From positions 1-39,423 of the forward strand of contig JAKSIE010000021.1 of assembly GCA_024398995.1 (NCBI GenBank): DNA of 39,423 nucleotides, read 5' to 3'. The position numbers were made by a program, and so were the translations under genes. Below the pieces are notes generated by a model that was not told the origin of the DNA, did not search any database, and saw only the letters and a list, made by a program, of their open reading frames with translations. The stretch comes from Fibrobacter sp. (GTDB taxonomy: Bacteria > Fibrobacterota > Fibrobacteria > Fibrobacterales > Fibrobacteraceae). How positions within the stretch are numbered: the first letter of the stretch is position 1; each line of letters opens with the position of its first letter. This document shows, piece by piece, positions 25,158 to 34,801 of this stretch.

Positions 25158-28100
25158 TTAACGCTTCTTCTTACCCTTCTTGCCGGAAGCCTTAGGTTCT
25201 TCCTTCTTGGGTTCTTCCTTCTTTGCTTCAGGCTTCTTGCCGCCACGGAGGTCATTCATCTTGAAAGACACGTTGACTTCGGCAGTAGTAACCTTGGAGT
25301 AGAGTCCACCCGGGTCCTTCACCTTGAAGGTGAATTCATCCAGGCCAGAGAAGCCCTTGTTCGGCTGGTAAGTGAAGGAACCATCCTTTTCATTCAGGTT
25401 GATCTTACCATTGCGGGGCTTCTGAACCAGCTGTACAGAAACCGGCTTTTCGCCATCCGGGTCGTTCACACCAGACATAAGACCGTCGACAGCGGACACC
25501 TTGAGGAGTTCGCCTTCCTGGGTCATGTAAGTCTGGGACTTTGCGACAGGAGGATCGTTCACAGCAATCACGGTGAAGAGAGCGGACTTGCTTGCAGAAG
25601 CGCCATCCGGGTCGGTCACGGTGAAGGTGATACGTTCCGGCTTACCGTTCCAGTTTTCATGGGGCTGCATCACGAATGCCATTTTCTTGGCCTTGTCGTG
25701 CTTAACAACCAGGTACTTGTTGCCAGTGAAGGTCCACTTCAATTCGTCGAAGCGGTGATCCTTATCGCGAGCAAACTGGTCCAGCTTGATAGCAGCGATA
25801 ACACCCTGCTTGTCATCTTCCTTGATGGTGTAGTCAGGAATGTCGCGCATAATCGGAGCTGCATTCACGTGCTTGACAACGAACTTGGCCATGGACTTGT
25901 CCATTGCACCAGCCGGGTCGGAAGCGGTGAACACCAGAGTTTCTTCGCCGAACCAGTCAGCCTTCTTCGGGCGAATAACGGCTTCACGGCCAGCAGAGAT
26001 TTCTACAGCAAGGAACTTGGCGCCGGTAACCTTCCACTTGATTTCATGGGGTTTGTTATCCGGGTCGGTTACGAACTGATCGAGTTTGATGGGCTTGAAG
26101 GACTTGCCTTCCAAAGTTTCCTGGCCAGGAATCTGCTTAACGATCGGACGGTCGTTAACAGCCTTGACAGTGAACTTCACGTCAACAGAAGCCTTTTCAC
26201 CAGCCGGGTCAAATACGTTCACAGTCACGGTTTCAGAACCGTTCCAGTACTTGTCCGGGATTTCAACGGTGAGGACACCGCTTTCGCTAATATCGAAGCG
26301 AAGTTCATGCTTGACAGCCGGAGCTGCAGGAGCGGGCTTGCCCTTCTTCTTACCCTTGGCAGCCGGAGCGTTCTTAGAAGCCTTGGATGCCGGGGTTTCG
26401 TTGTCCAGAGTCCAAACCAGTTCTTCCAGCTTGTTATCCGGATCATTTACGAACTTGGAGAAGTCCACAGGAGCAAAGGTCTTCTTTTCTTCGATAACGA
26501 AGGGCTGTACCGGCTTGAGGGTCGGAGGATCGTTCACCGGAGTAACTTCGAAGGTAGCCTTTGTAGAGGCAGAGGCACCAGCGATATCCTTAACGGTGAA
26601 GGTCAAGGTTTCCTTACCGAACCAGTTGGGGTTCGGAGTGAGGATCTGAGCACGAGAGCCCTTCACATCAACCTTAAGTTCCTTATTGCCAGTGATAGTC
26701 CACTGCAATTCATTCGGCTTGTTATCCGGGTCAGTTGCAGCCTTAGACAGATCAACAACCTGGAACTTTTCCTTTTCCTTGATCTTCTGGCCAGCAATCT
26801 TACCGATTACAGGAGGATCGTTCACCGGAGTAACTTCGAAGGTGATCTGCTGGGAAGCCTTAGCACCTTCCGGGTCATATACGTCAACCTTGATCTTTTC
26901 GGTACCGAACCAGAACTTGTCCGGAGTAGACACAACCAGCTGCTTCTTGGCATTGATAGATGCCTTGAGAGCGCGGCCCGGAGCAACTTCGAACTTCAGC
27001 TGTTCGAACTTGTGGTCCGGATCAGATACGAACTTAGCAAGGTCGATAGGAGCAAACTGCTTCTTTTCTTCGATGGACTGGATAGGTACCTGCTTGAATT
27101 CAGGTGCATCATTCACAGATTCCACAGAGAAGAGAGCGCTTCTAGAGTTGGTTGCACCTTCCGGGTCCTTAACGGTGAAGGTAACCTTGCGTTCGCCATT
27201 CCAGTACTTGTTGGGGAGCTTGATGCGAGCAATGTTCTTGCTGTCCACTTCCACCTGGAATTCGTCAACAGGTTCCGGTGCCGGTTCTTCAGGTTCTTCA
27301 GCCTTAGCGCCCTTCTTTGCAGCCTTCTTAGCAGGCTTCTTTGCAGCCTTCTTGGGAGCAGGAGCAGGAGCGGCAGCGGCAGCAACCTTTTCAACCTTGA
27401 TAGTCCAGGAAAGTTCTTCCAGCTTGTGGTCCGGATCCTTCACGAACTTGTTCAGGTCGATTTCCTTGAACTGGCCCTTTTCCTTGATCTTCTGATCAGG
27501 AATATCCTTCATCATAGGAGCGTCGTTCACAGAGGTGATTTCGAAGGTCACAATCTGAGAAGTTGCCAGGCCTTCGGGGTCCTTCACCATGAGAACCATG
27601 GATTCAGGAGCGCACCAGAAGTACTTATCCGGAGCAGAAACAGTAAGCACGTGGCTCGGAGAAATTTCGGCCTTCAGCTTCTTGTTGCCGGAAACGGTCC
27701 AAATGAGTTCACTCGGCTTGTTATCCGGATCCTTGACGAAGTCGTCAAGCTTGATCTGAGCGAAGGTTTCCTTTTCCTTGATCTTCTGGTCAGAAATCTT
27801 CTTCACAAGAACCGGAGCATCGTTCACGCGGGTCACTTCGAACATCATCTTGTGGCTTGCAGAAGCGCCTTCCGGGTCGGTTACAGTGAAGGTTACCAGT
27901 TCCTTGCCATTCCACTGATCGTTGGGAACAGCGACGATAACGGTGTTGTCCTTACGGATGTCAACCTTCAGCTGCTTATTGCCAGAGACACTCCACTTCA
28001 ACTGAGAAGTCTTGTGGTCCGGGTCAGAAGCGAGAGAAGTGAGGTCGATAGTCTTGAAGCGGCCACCTTCGCGGATGGTTTCACCCTTCGGAGCCTTTTC

Positions 28101-31100
28101 GGAAATCTTCGGAGCATCGTTCACGGAGCGAACTTCAAAGCGAGCGGTCTTGCTTGCAGTTGCGCCTTCCGGGTCAGAGGCTGTAAAGGTAATGTCGGCT
28201 GCACCGTTCCAGAACTTGTTGGGGATAGCGACAACAGCAACACGTGCGCCACCTTCACCCTTTTCAATCTTTACAGCGAGAGTTTCGCCAGCAGGAGCTT
28301 CTTCTGCCTTAGCGGACTTCTTACCCTTAGCAGGAGCAGCAGCGCCAACCTTCACAGGCTTCACGTTGAAGGTCCAGGTAATTTCGGAGCCCTTATGATC
28401 CGGGTCCTTAACCAAGTCTTCCAACTTGATCTTTGCGAATTCCTTCTTTTCGTCGATAGACTGATCCTTCAGTTCGCGAACGAAAGCAGGAGCATCGTTT
28501 ACAGATTCAACAGTGAATGTTACAGAACGGCTGTCAGTTGCACCTTCCGGGTCGGTAACGGTGAACTTGATGGTTTCAGAACCATGCCAGAACGGGTTAG
28601 GCTGAGTAATAGAAACATTGTGGCTAGCGTCCATAGCAACCTTAAGTTCCTTGGCGCCTTCAATCTTCCACTTCAGCTTGTTCTTCGGGTGGTCAAGGTC
28701 TTCAACAAATTCATCCAGGTTGAAGGACTTGAAGGAACCCTTTTCCTTGATGGTCTGGTTAGCAATATCCTTCATGACCGGAACGTCGTTGATGGACTTC
28801 ACGGTAAAGGTTGCCATAGTCTTGGCAGAAGCACCTTCAGGGTCAGTAACAGTGAAGGTCAGCTTTTCAGTGCCGTTCCACAGCTTGTTCGGGGTCTTAA
28901 CAGTAACTTCGCCATTCTTAGCGACATTGACCTTAAGATCCTTGTTGCCGGTAACTTCGATCTTGAGCTTATCAAAGGCGTGGTCCGGATCCTTCACGAG
29001 TTCAGCCAGGTTGAAAGCAGCAAATTCCTGCTTTTCTTCAATGGTCTGATCCTTGATCTGGCCAATAGTCGGAGCATCGTTCACAGAGGATACGGTGAAG
29101 AGAGCGGTGCAAGTAGCCTTGCCACCTTCCGGATCTTCCACCTTGAAGGTGATCTGTTCGGCACCATTCCAGTACTTGTCCGGAATAACAATCTTTGCCA
29201 TGCGCTGGTCATCAACGGTTACGGAGAGCTGCGGAGTGTAGTTCTTCGGAGCACCCTTGGCAGGCTTAACGTCGAAGGACCAGGAGAGCTGTTCGGACTT
29301 GTGGTCCGGATCCTTAACGATATCGTTCAGGTTGATGATTGCAAATTCACGCTTTTCCTGGATGGTCTGGTCCTTAATGGGCTTGACGAATTCAGGCAGG
29401 TCGTTGACAGATTCAACGGTGAAGGTCACGGTACGCTTGTCAGCAGCACCTTCCGGGTCGGTGACAGTGAAGGTGATCTGTTCAGAACCATTCCAGTACT
29501 TGTTGGGAGTAGAAATCGTTGCAACCTTGTTAGCGTCGACAACAACCTTCAGTTCCTTGTTGCCAGAAACAGTCCACTTCAAGTTCTTCTTGTCGTGGTC
29601 TTCGTCAGAAACGAAGTCGTTCAGGCTAATAGTCTTGAATTCACCCTTTTCCTTGATGGTCTGGTTAGCAATGTCCTTCATGACCGGAGGATCGTTGATG
29701 GACTTCACGGTGAACACGGCTTCGGACTTAGCAGATGCGCCTTCCGGGTCGGTAACAGTGAAGATAACCTTTTCAGAACCATTCCAGAGCTTGTTCGGGG
29801 TCTTGATGGTTGCAACACCATCCTTGGAAATGTCAATCTTCAAATCCTTGTTGCCAGCAACAGTCCACTTCAAATCCTTGAATGCGTGGTCAGCATCAGC
29901 TGCAAGTTCAGCAAGGTTGATAGAAGCAAATTCCTGTTTTTCGTCAATCATCTGGTCAGGAATCTTCTTGAGGGTCGGAACATCGTTCACAGACTGAACA
30001 GTGAACAGAGCCTTAGAAACAGCCTTAGCGCCTTCCGGGTCAGTGACAGTGAAGGTGATTTCGTCAGCACCGTTCCAGAGCTTATCCGGGATAATGATCT
30101 TTGCGACATTCTGTGCATCGACTTCAACAGTAAGGCCAGCTTCCTTGCCCTTAACAGTTGACTTTACGTCTACGGAGAAGGTAAGATCGCTAAGCTTGTG
30201 GTCGAGATCGCGAACCATTTCGCCAAGCTTGATGGGCTGGAACTGACCCTTTTCCTTAATGGTCTGGGGCTGGACCTGCTTTACAAATTCAGGAACATCG
30301 TTCACAGATTCCACAGTGTAGGAAACGGTACGTTCGTCGGTTGCGCCTTCCGGGTCGGTCACCTTGATGGTGAGGGTTTCGGAACCATTCCACTGAGGAG
30401 ACGGCGGCACAATCTTCATGACGCGAGACGGATCGATGGTAACCTTGAGTTCACGATTACCAGTAACGGTCCACTTCAGCTTTTCCTTAGCGTGGTCCAG
30501 ATCTTCAACAAACTTGTCCAGTTCAACAGGCTTGAACTGTTCCTTTTCCTTGATGTTCTGTTCCGGGATGTCCTTCATAACGGGAGGATCGTTGATGGAC
30601 TTCACGGTGAGCTTCATCTGGGTCTTGGCAACGCCACCTTCCGGGTCGGTTGCAGTAAAGGTCAGAGTTTCAGAACCATTCCAGAGTTCGTTCGGAGTCT
30701 TGAAGGAAACTTCGCGAGTCTTCTGGTTCAGGTTAACCTTGATATCCTTGTTACCGGTAATTTCGACCTTGAGCTTGGAGATGTCGTGGTCGGCATCGGT
30801 CAGATATTCATCAAGGACGATAGAAGAAAGTTCGTTCTTTTCTTCAATGGTCTGGTCAGGAATCTTGGTGAATACAGGAACGTCGTTAATGGACTTTACA
30901 GTCAAAGTAACGTCCTGCTTGATGGATGCACCATCCGGGTCTGTACAGGTGAAGGTCACCACAGCGGTACCGTTCCAGTAGGTATCCGGGATTTCGATAG
31001 AAGCCACATGGGATTCATCAATATTCACATTGAGGGTACCGGATTCAGGTTCCTTACCCTGGTGCTTAACGTCAGCTTCCCAGGAGAGTTCGGAATTCTT

Positions 31101-32495
31101 GTGGTCGGCATCCTTAACAAATTCATCAAGCTTGATCTTGACGAACTGCTTCTTTTCGTCGATAGTCTGGTTAGGAATGGCCTTGGTGAATACCGGCACA
31201 TCGTTCACAGAGTTCACGGTGAAGGTGTTTTCGGATTCAGCGCATGCGCCAGCCGGGTCACAGACCTTGAACTTAATAGATTCGTAACCATTCCAGAGTT
31301 TGTTCGGAATGACAATCTTTGCAGTCTTGCCGGCAATGTTTACCTTCAGGTCCTTGTTGCCAGAAACAGTCCACTTAAGTTGTTCGAAGGAGTGGTCAGG
31401 ATCCTTAACCAGCTTATCCAGTTCGATGGGCTTGAATTCCTGCTTTTCATCGATAGTCTGTTCAGGAACATCCTGTACAAATTCAGGAGGGTCATTGATG
31501 GACTTCACGGTGAAGGTGACCTTGGACTTGGCAGAAGCACCAGCCGGGTCAGTTGCTGTAAAGACGAAGGTTTCGGAACCATTCCAGAATTCGTTGGGGA
31601 TCTTGATATTTGCGGTACCGTACTTGTCGATATCGATCTTGAGATCCTTACCGCCTTCCACAGTCCACTTAAGCTTAGAAACATCATCATCGATGTCGCT
31701 TACATAATCCGTAAGGCTGATGGATTCGAATTCGTTCTTTTCTTCGATGGTCTGGTCAGGAATCTTCTGCATAACCGGAGCATCGTTGATGGACTTGACC
31801 GTAAAGGTTGCAGTCTTGGAGTCGCTAGCATATTCGCCGTCGGTAGCGGTGAACTTGATCTTTGCAGCACCATACCAGTTGGTATCGGGAATCACGATGG
31901 TTGCAACACGGTTTGGATCAATTTCAACATTCAGGTCGCCTTCGGCCTGATCCTTGCCCACCGGTTGGATATCGAATTCCCAGAGCATCTGGTTCTTGGG
32001 ATGGTCGGGGTCAGTAACAAAGTCGTCGAGACGGATCTTGGTGAACTGCTTACCTTCGTCGATGGTCTGGTCAGGAATCTGAGCCACCACCGGCGGATTG
32101 TTCACGGACTCCACATTGAAGTTCACTGTTTCAGAACCAATGGCACCCTTGGTATCGGTAGCAGCGAAGGTAATATCTTCGTTACCATTCCAATACTGGT
32201 CAGGGGTTTCAATAGTAGCGACGCGATCCGGAGAAATGGTTACCTTGAGTTTCTTGTTTCCAGAAACAGACCACTTCAGCTGAGCAGGCTTGTCCGTATC
32301 GTCGGAAACATACTTGTCCAACTTGATCGGTGCAAACTTGCCACCTTCATCGATGGATTCCCCCGGAATGCCATTCACTGACGGAGCTTCGTTTTCAACG
32401 GCTGGAACGTCGGAAGCTTCCTGGGCGATACCCCAAGAAGCCAACAACCCTGCAGAAGCCAGGAGAGCCGTTACAGACCAATTTTTACGTTTCAT
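25158..32495 (-). CDS. Giant secreted protein of 23 tandem Ig/cadherin-like domains
   Basis: A 2445-residue protein with a signal peptide (cleavage near GIA-QE, residue 24). Residues 39-2316 are 22 tandem domains of 96-138 residues. Each has a Q.I.E...F..I.L pattern, a DPDH-like turn, LKWTVSGNK.LKV, WNGSE, TFTVTDPEGA and a VNDxP linker, resembling 'tandem-95' or cadherin-like repeats. Domain 23 (2317-2411) is of a different, VCBS-like type. The C-terminus (2412-2445) is a Lys/Glu-rich tail ending KKGKKKR. Domains 2, 5, 8, 11, 14, 17 and 20 alone carry a loop insertion. No enzyme motif, Cys framework or clear sorting domain is seen. A structural, adhesive or cell-surface role is likely but unproven. 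GGGAG lies 7 bases before the ATG. Confidence 0.9.
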   Translation of the reverse strand: MKRKNWSVTALLASAGLLASWGIAQEASDVPAVENEAPSVNGIPGESIDEGGKFAPIKLDKYVSDDTDKPAQLKWSVSGNKKLKVTISPDRVATIETPDQYWNGNEDITFAATDTKGAIGSETVNFNVESVNNPPVVAQIPDQTIDEGKQFTKIRLDDFVTDPDHPKNQMLWEFDIQPVGKDQAEGDLNVEIDPNRVATIVIPDTNWYGAAKIKFTATDGEYASDSKTATFTVKSINDAPVMQKIPDQTIEEKNEFESISLTDYVSDIDDDVSKLKWTVEGGKDLKIDIDKYGTANIKIPNEFWNGSETFVFTATDPAGASAKSKVTFTVKSINDPPEFVQDVPEQTIDEKQEFKPIELDKLVKDPDHSFEQLKWTVSGNKDLKVNIAGKTAKIVIPNKLWNGYESIKFKVCDPAGACAESENTFTVNSVNDVPVFTKAIPNQTIDEKKQFVKIKLDEFVKDADHKNSELSWEADVKHQGKEPESGTLNVNIDESHVASIEIPDTYWNGTAVVTFTCTDPDGASIKQDVTLTVKSINDVPVFTKIPDQTIEEKNELSSIVLDEYLTDADHDISKLKVEITGNKDIKVNLNQKTREVSFKTPNELWNGSETLTFTATDPEGGVAKTQMKLTVKSINDPPVMKDIPEQNIKEKEQFKPVELDKFVEDLDHAKEKLKWTVTGNRELKVTIDPSRVMKIVPPSPQWNGSETLTIKVTDPEGATDERTVSYTVESVNDVPEFVKQVQPQTIKEKGQFQPIKLGEMVRDLDHKLSDLTFSVDVKSTVKGKEAGLTVEVDAQNVAKIIIPDKLWNGADEITFTVTDPEGAKAVSKALFTVQSVNDVPTLKKIPDQMIDEKQEFASINLAELAADADHAFKDLKWTVAGNKDLKIDISKDGVATIKTPNKLWNGSEKVIFTVTDPEGASAKSEAVFTVKSINDPPVMKDIANQTIKEKGEFKTISLNDFVSDEDHDKKNLKWTVSGNKELKVVVDANKVATISTPNKYWNGSEQITFTVTDPEGAADKRTVTFTVESVNDLPEFVKPIKDQTIQEKREFAIINLNDIVKDPDHKSEQLSWSFDVKPAKGAPKNYTPQLSVTVDDQRMAKIVIPDKYWNGAEQITFKVEDPEGGKATCTALFTVSSVNDAPTIGQIKDQTIEEKQEFAAFNLAELVKDPDHAFDKLKIEVTGNKDLKVNVAKNGEVTVKTPNKLWNGTEKLTFTVTDPEGASAKTMATFTVKSINDVPVMKDIANQTIKEKGSFKSFNLDEFVEDLDHPKNKLKWKIEGAKELKVAMDASHNVSITQPNPFWHGSETIKFTVTDPEGATDSRSVTFTVESVNDAPAFVRELKDQSIDEKKEFAKIKLEDLVKDPDHKGSEITWTFNVKPVKVGAAAPAKGKKSAKAEEAPAGETLAVKIEKGEGGARVAVVAIPNKFWNGAADITFTASDPEGATASKTARFEVRSVNDAPKISEKAPKGETIREGGRFKTIDLTSLASDPDHKTSQLKWSVSGNKQLKVDIRKDNTVIVAVPNDQWNGKELVTFTVTDPEGASASHKMMFEVTRVNDAPVLVKKISDQKIKEKETFAQIKLDDFVKDPDNKPSELIWTVSGNKKLKAEISPSHVLTVSAPDKYFWCAPESMVLMVKDPEGLATSQIVTFEITSVNDAPMMKDIPDQKIKEKGQFKEIDLNKFVKDPDHKLEELSWTIKVEKVAAAAAPAPAPKKAAKKPAKKAAKKGAKAEEPEEPAPEPVDEFQVEVDSKNIARIKLPNKYWNGERKVTFTVKDPEGATNSRSALFSVESVNDAPEFKQVPIQSIEEKKQFAPIDLAKFVSDPDHKFEQLKFEVAPGRALKASINAKKQLVVSTPDKFWFGTEKIKVDVYDPEGAKASQQITFEVTPVNDPPVIGKIAGQKIKEKEKFQVVDLSKAATDPDNKPNELQWTITGNKELKVDVKGSRAQILTPNPNWFGKETLTFTVKDIAGASASTKATFEVTPVNDPPTLKPVQPFVIEEKKTFAPVDFSKFVNDPDNKLEELVWTLDNETPASKASKNAPAAKGKKKGKPAPAAPAVKHELRFDISESGVLTVEIPDKYWNGSETVTVNVFDPAGEKASVDVKFTVKAVNDRPIVKQIPGQETLEGKSFKPIKLDQFVTDPDNKPHEIKWKVTGAKFLAVEISAGREAVIRPKKADWFGEETLVFTASDPAGAMDKSMAKFVVKHVNAAPIMRDIPDYTIKEDDKQGVIAAIKLDQFARDKDHRFDELKWTFTGNKYLVVKHDKAKKMAFVMQPHENWNGKPERITFTVTDPDGASASKSALFTVIAVNDPPVAKSQTYMTQEGELLKVSAVDGLMSGVNDPDGEKPVSVQLVQKPRNGKINLNEKDGSFTYQPNKGFSGLDEFTFKVKDPGGLYSKVTTAEVNVSFKMNDLRGGKKPEAKKEEPKKEEPKASGKKGKKKR

Positions 32496-32856
32496 TTATG
32501 ATCTCCCATAAATACATCTATCCACATTTGCTTTAAAAATCATCAAAGCACGCTAGTGGTTCATGCGTGTTTTATAAATCCAAATATAATGATTTAAATC
32601 ACAAAGTTTACAAAAAACCGCTTTTTTACCATAAAAAACGCCACTTTGTTTCCAAATCATTTCTAAAAAAAATCGTAAATCATTGATACTCAACGAGTTA
32701 CGTGCATCTCACCGTACAATTGTAAATTTTTTGAAAAAACTGCATTTTTAAGGGTGATCCAAGGTCAAACACCCCTTGATTTTGATGACAATGGCCAGTA
32801 AAAAGGTTATCTTTGTAAAAAAAACAACGAAAACACACAAAAAACGGGTAAAAACA
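32496..32856. other. AT-rich divergent control region
   Basis: This 361-bp gap separates the divergent giant-protein gene and the receiver-like gene. I see no gene or RNA in it. It contains a perfect palindrome TGATTTAAATCA (32590-32601), next to a TATATT hexamer on the minus strand, and several A/T runs. Promoters for both directions are expected here, but I cannot place them with confidence. Confidence 0.6.
32590..32601. promoter_or_regulatory. Candidate CRP/FNR-family operator
   Basis: TGATTTAAATCA is a perfect 12-bp palindrome matching the TGAT-N4-ATCA core of FNR-type sites. On the minus strand it lies 2 bases upstream of a possible -10 (TATATT) for the giant-protein gene, a position that would suit repression. 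Assigning a regulator is inference. Confidence 0.35.
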
Positions 32857-33267
32857 ATGAAATTCGTTTTCCTCTGCGACGCCAACTATCTCAAGGGCGA
32901 CATGGTCAACTTCGTGAACAACTTCCCCACCAATCACGAACTGGTCACCATGACTTCTGATGAACTTCTCCAGTCCAAGGCTATCTTCGACGGTACCTTC
33001 GCTGTTCTGGCAGAACGTTCCACCTGGCAGAAGAACTTCAGCTTGTTCCGCTATTTCAACCTGCTTCCACTTTTGGAAGTGCTCCCCCTCGGTGTCGTAA
33101 GCCGTTCTCGCCGTAGCGAACCCCTCAAGGGCCGTACCCAGAACCGCAACCAGGAAATCTACTTCAACCCGTCCGCTTCCGCAGAAGAACTCTATCTGCA
33201 GATCGACAAGTTTGTTGCAGTTCCTCCCGCAGGCTTTACCTATCCCCGCGGCACTCAGAAGGCTTAA
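32857..33267 (+). CDS. Small protein with a receiver-like fold, no phosphoacceptor site seen
   Basis: A 136-residue cytoplasmic protein of unknown function. The start at 32857 (MKFVFLCDANYLKG) is preferred over the upstream frame start at 32776, whose extra 27 residues are low-complexity Lys/Thr. Alternating strand and helix segments can be read: FVFLCDA, HELVTMT, GTFAVLA, LGVVSRS and then EIYFNPSASAEELYLQIDKFV. The last resembles the final strand-helix of response-regulator receivers, where KPxxxEEL is usual; the Lys is absent here. A paired acidic pocket and the central Asp are not obvious. The next gene begins 16 bases after its stop, so the two are probably cotranscribed. The fold call is tentative. 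Confidence 0.55.
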   Translation: MKFVFLCDANYLKGDMVNFVNNFPTNHELVTMTSDELLQSKAIFDGTFAVLAERSTWQKNFSLFRYFNLLPLLEVLPLGVVSRSRRSEPLKGRTQNRNQEIYFNPSASAEELYLQIDKFVAVPPAGFTYPRGTQKA

Positions 33268-33283
33268 TCCTTAGAGAGTCTAG

Positions 33284-34801
33284 GTGCAGAAAAAGGTTCT
33301 GGACAACTTGTTCAAGCAAGGCGGCCTGACCCTTTTCGCCTTCCCCGGCGAATCGGAGATCCCTCTAGAATCCTTGCAAAACTTTGCGCTGGCGATGAAC
33401 GTCGGCGCACGTTTTGTTATTGTGGACTTTTCCGGAAAGAACCATTTCAAGGGCAATACAGCATTCAGCTGCGATTACCTCTTCAACAACATTCTTTCCA
33501 AGGAAGAGTTGGACAAGTTCTCGGCCGAAGAATCAAGTTGGACTATTACCGGGGCAAGAGCGCTCCCCGTGAGCGATGAACAGTTCCGCAATCTCTACCA
33601 GAATCTGCAACTCATCAAGAAGGTGGTTCCACAAGTCGTGGGAATCCTGCCTTCTGAAATAAACGAAGAAGAAGCAAAGCGAATCTCCCTCGTAGCTCGT
33701 CTGCTGATCATTGAAAGCGACAGCGTCGAGAATGCATCCATCTATCTCGAAGACGCCCCAAGCCTACAGACCGCTCCCCTGCTGTGGCTATTGCCTACAA
33801 AGCCCGTCAAGAAACGTTTCCCGAGAGCTGCGAAGGCTGTTGCCAAGAGCGAGTCCGCCTGCACAGAAATCCGCAAGTGCAACTGGCAAAAGGATCCAGC
33901 AGCCTTCGCAAAGATTGTGGAGAACCTTCACAAAATCGGCATTCTTCAAAAGAACCCGCTGGATGGTATTTCCAAGATTTTCAAGAAGACTTTCCCGCTG
34001 TTCCTGCTTATAGCCATGGCGCTCCCCTTCTTCTTTGTAACTAAGGTGGATCCAAGCATATCCAACTTGCGCGACCGCAGACACGAACGCGACAAGATTG
34101 CAGTGGCGCCGTCCTTCGAATACACATTCGACGGTAAGGAAAGCATGCAGCGCATCGCACGCTACGCCATCGGACGATTCAACGCTCTCATTACAAACGA
34201 ACGCATGATCCGCCAGTACGTGGACGTCACCTTGGAAGAAAACGGTTACCCGCTTGATTCCTGGGAAAAGAACAATTTCAACATTCCTCCAGAAGGAACA
34301 ATCCTAAAGTTCTCACGTCCGGACTTCTTCCATAAAACAGCATCCGACTCCATCGGCGCCGCCTGGAAATACTGGACATCAATCGTTTCTGACAGTGTCA
34401 GCTACTTAACGGAATTCTACCATGCCACCGCCACTGCAAACATGCGTCAGCACAACGGCATCGACTTGGCAAGCCGCCAGGGAGCCCGCATCCTCGCCCC
34501 CTTCGCAGCAAAGGCCTGGACGAGTCGCGACGAACGCGGTGGCGTGATCATCGGCCTCGTCCGCGAAAAAGACGTTATTTTGTTCATGCACTGCGACAAG
34601 CTGCTTTACCTCGATGGTCAGGAAGTTATGGCCGGCGACCCCATCGCAACAGTCGGCACCACAGGACATACTACAGGCCCCCACGCCCACGTGGTTACTG
34701 GCCTCATCGACAAGAACGGTTCCAAGAGAATCGGCAATGTTAGGTACAACGTAATCGACCCGATTCAATGGTTTTATAAGTTCAAACCGAACAGTCCTTA
34801 A
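33284..34801 (+). CDS. Membrane-anchored LytM/M23 metallopeptidase with cytoplasmic N-terminal domain
   Basis: A 505-residue protein in three parts. Residues 1-235 are soluble with an alternating strand/helix pattern (LTLFAFPGES, ARFVIVDFSG, VVGILPSE, ARLLIIES) that recalls MinD-like ATPases without a Walker A motif. Residues about 237-253 (FPLFLLIAMALPFFFV) form one membrane helix. Residues 280-505 are periplasmic and include a LytM/M23 domain with all expected zinc-site residues: His390 and Asp394 (HNGID), His436 (FMHCDK) and HAH at 467-469. It would cut peptidoglycan cross-links, or act as an anchored murein hydrolase. The start is GTG at 33284, with GAGAG 6 bases upstream. It is probably coexpressed with the receiver-like gene. 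Confidence 0.85.
   Translation: MQKKVLDNLFKQGGLTLFAFPGESEIPLESLQNFALAMNVGARFVIVDFSGKNHFKGNTAFSCDYLFNNILSKEELDKFSAEESSWTITGARALPVSDEQFRNLYQNLQLIKKVVPQVVGILPSEINEEEAKRISLVARLLIIESDSVENASIYLEDAPSLQTAPLLWLLPTKPVKKRFPRAAKAVAKSESACTEIRKCNWQKDPAAFAKIVENLHKIGILQKNPLDGISKIFKKTFPLFLLIAMALPFFFVTKVDPSISNLRDRRHERDKIAVAPSFEYTFDGKESMQRIARYAIGRFNALITNERMIRQYVDVTLEENGYPLDSWEKNNFNIPPEGTILKFSRPDFFHKTASDSIGAAWKYWTSIVSDSVSYLTEFYHATATANMRQHNGIDLASRQGARILAPFAAKAWTSRDERGGVIIGLVREKDVILFMHCDKLLYLDGQEVMAGDPIATVGTTGHTTGPHAHVVTGLIDKNGSKRIGNVRYNVIDPIQWFYKFKPNSP

Noticed and set aside
25659..30161. A 1500-codon open frame on the plus strand, antisense to the giant repeat protein (and a second one at 30198-32381)
   Set aside because: It mirrors the repetitive coding strand in a complementary frame. 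The length comes from repeated codon usage without antisense stops. It has no ribosome site, no signal and no recognisable domain.
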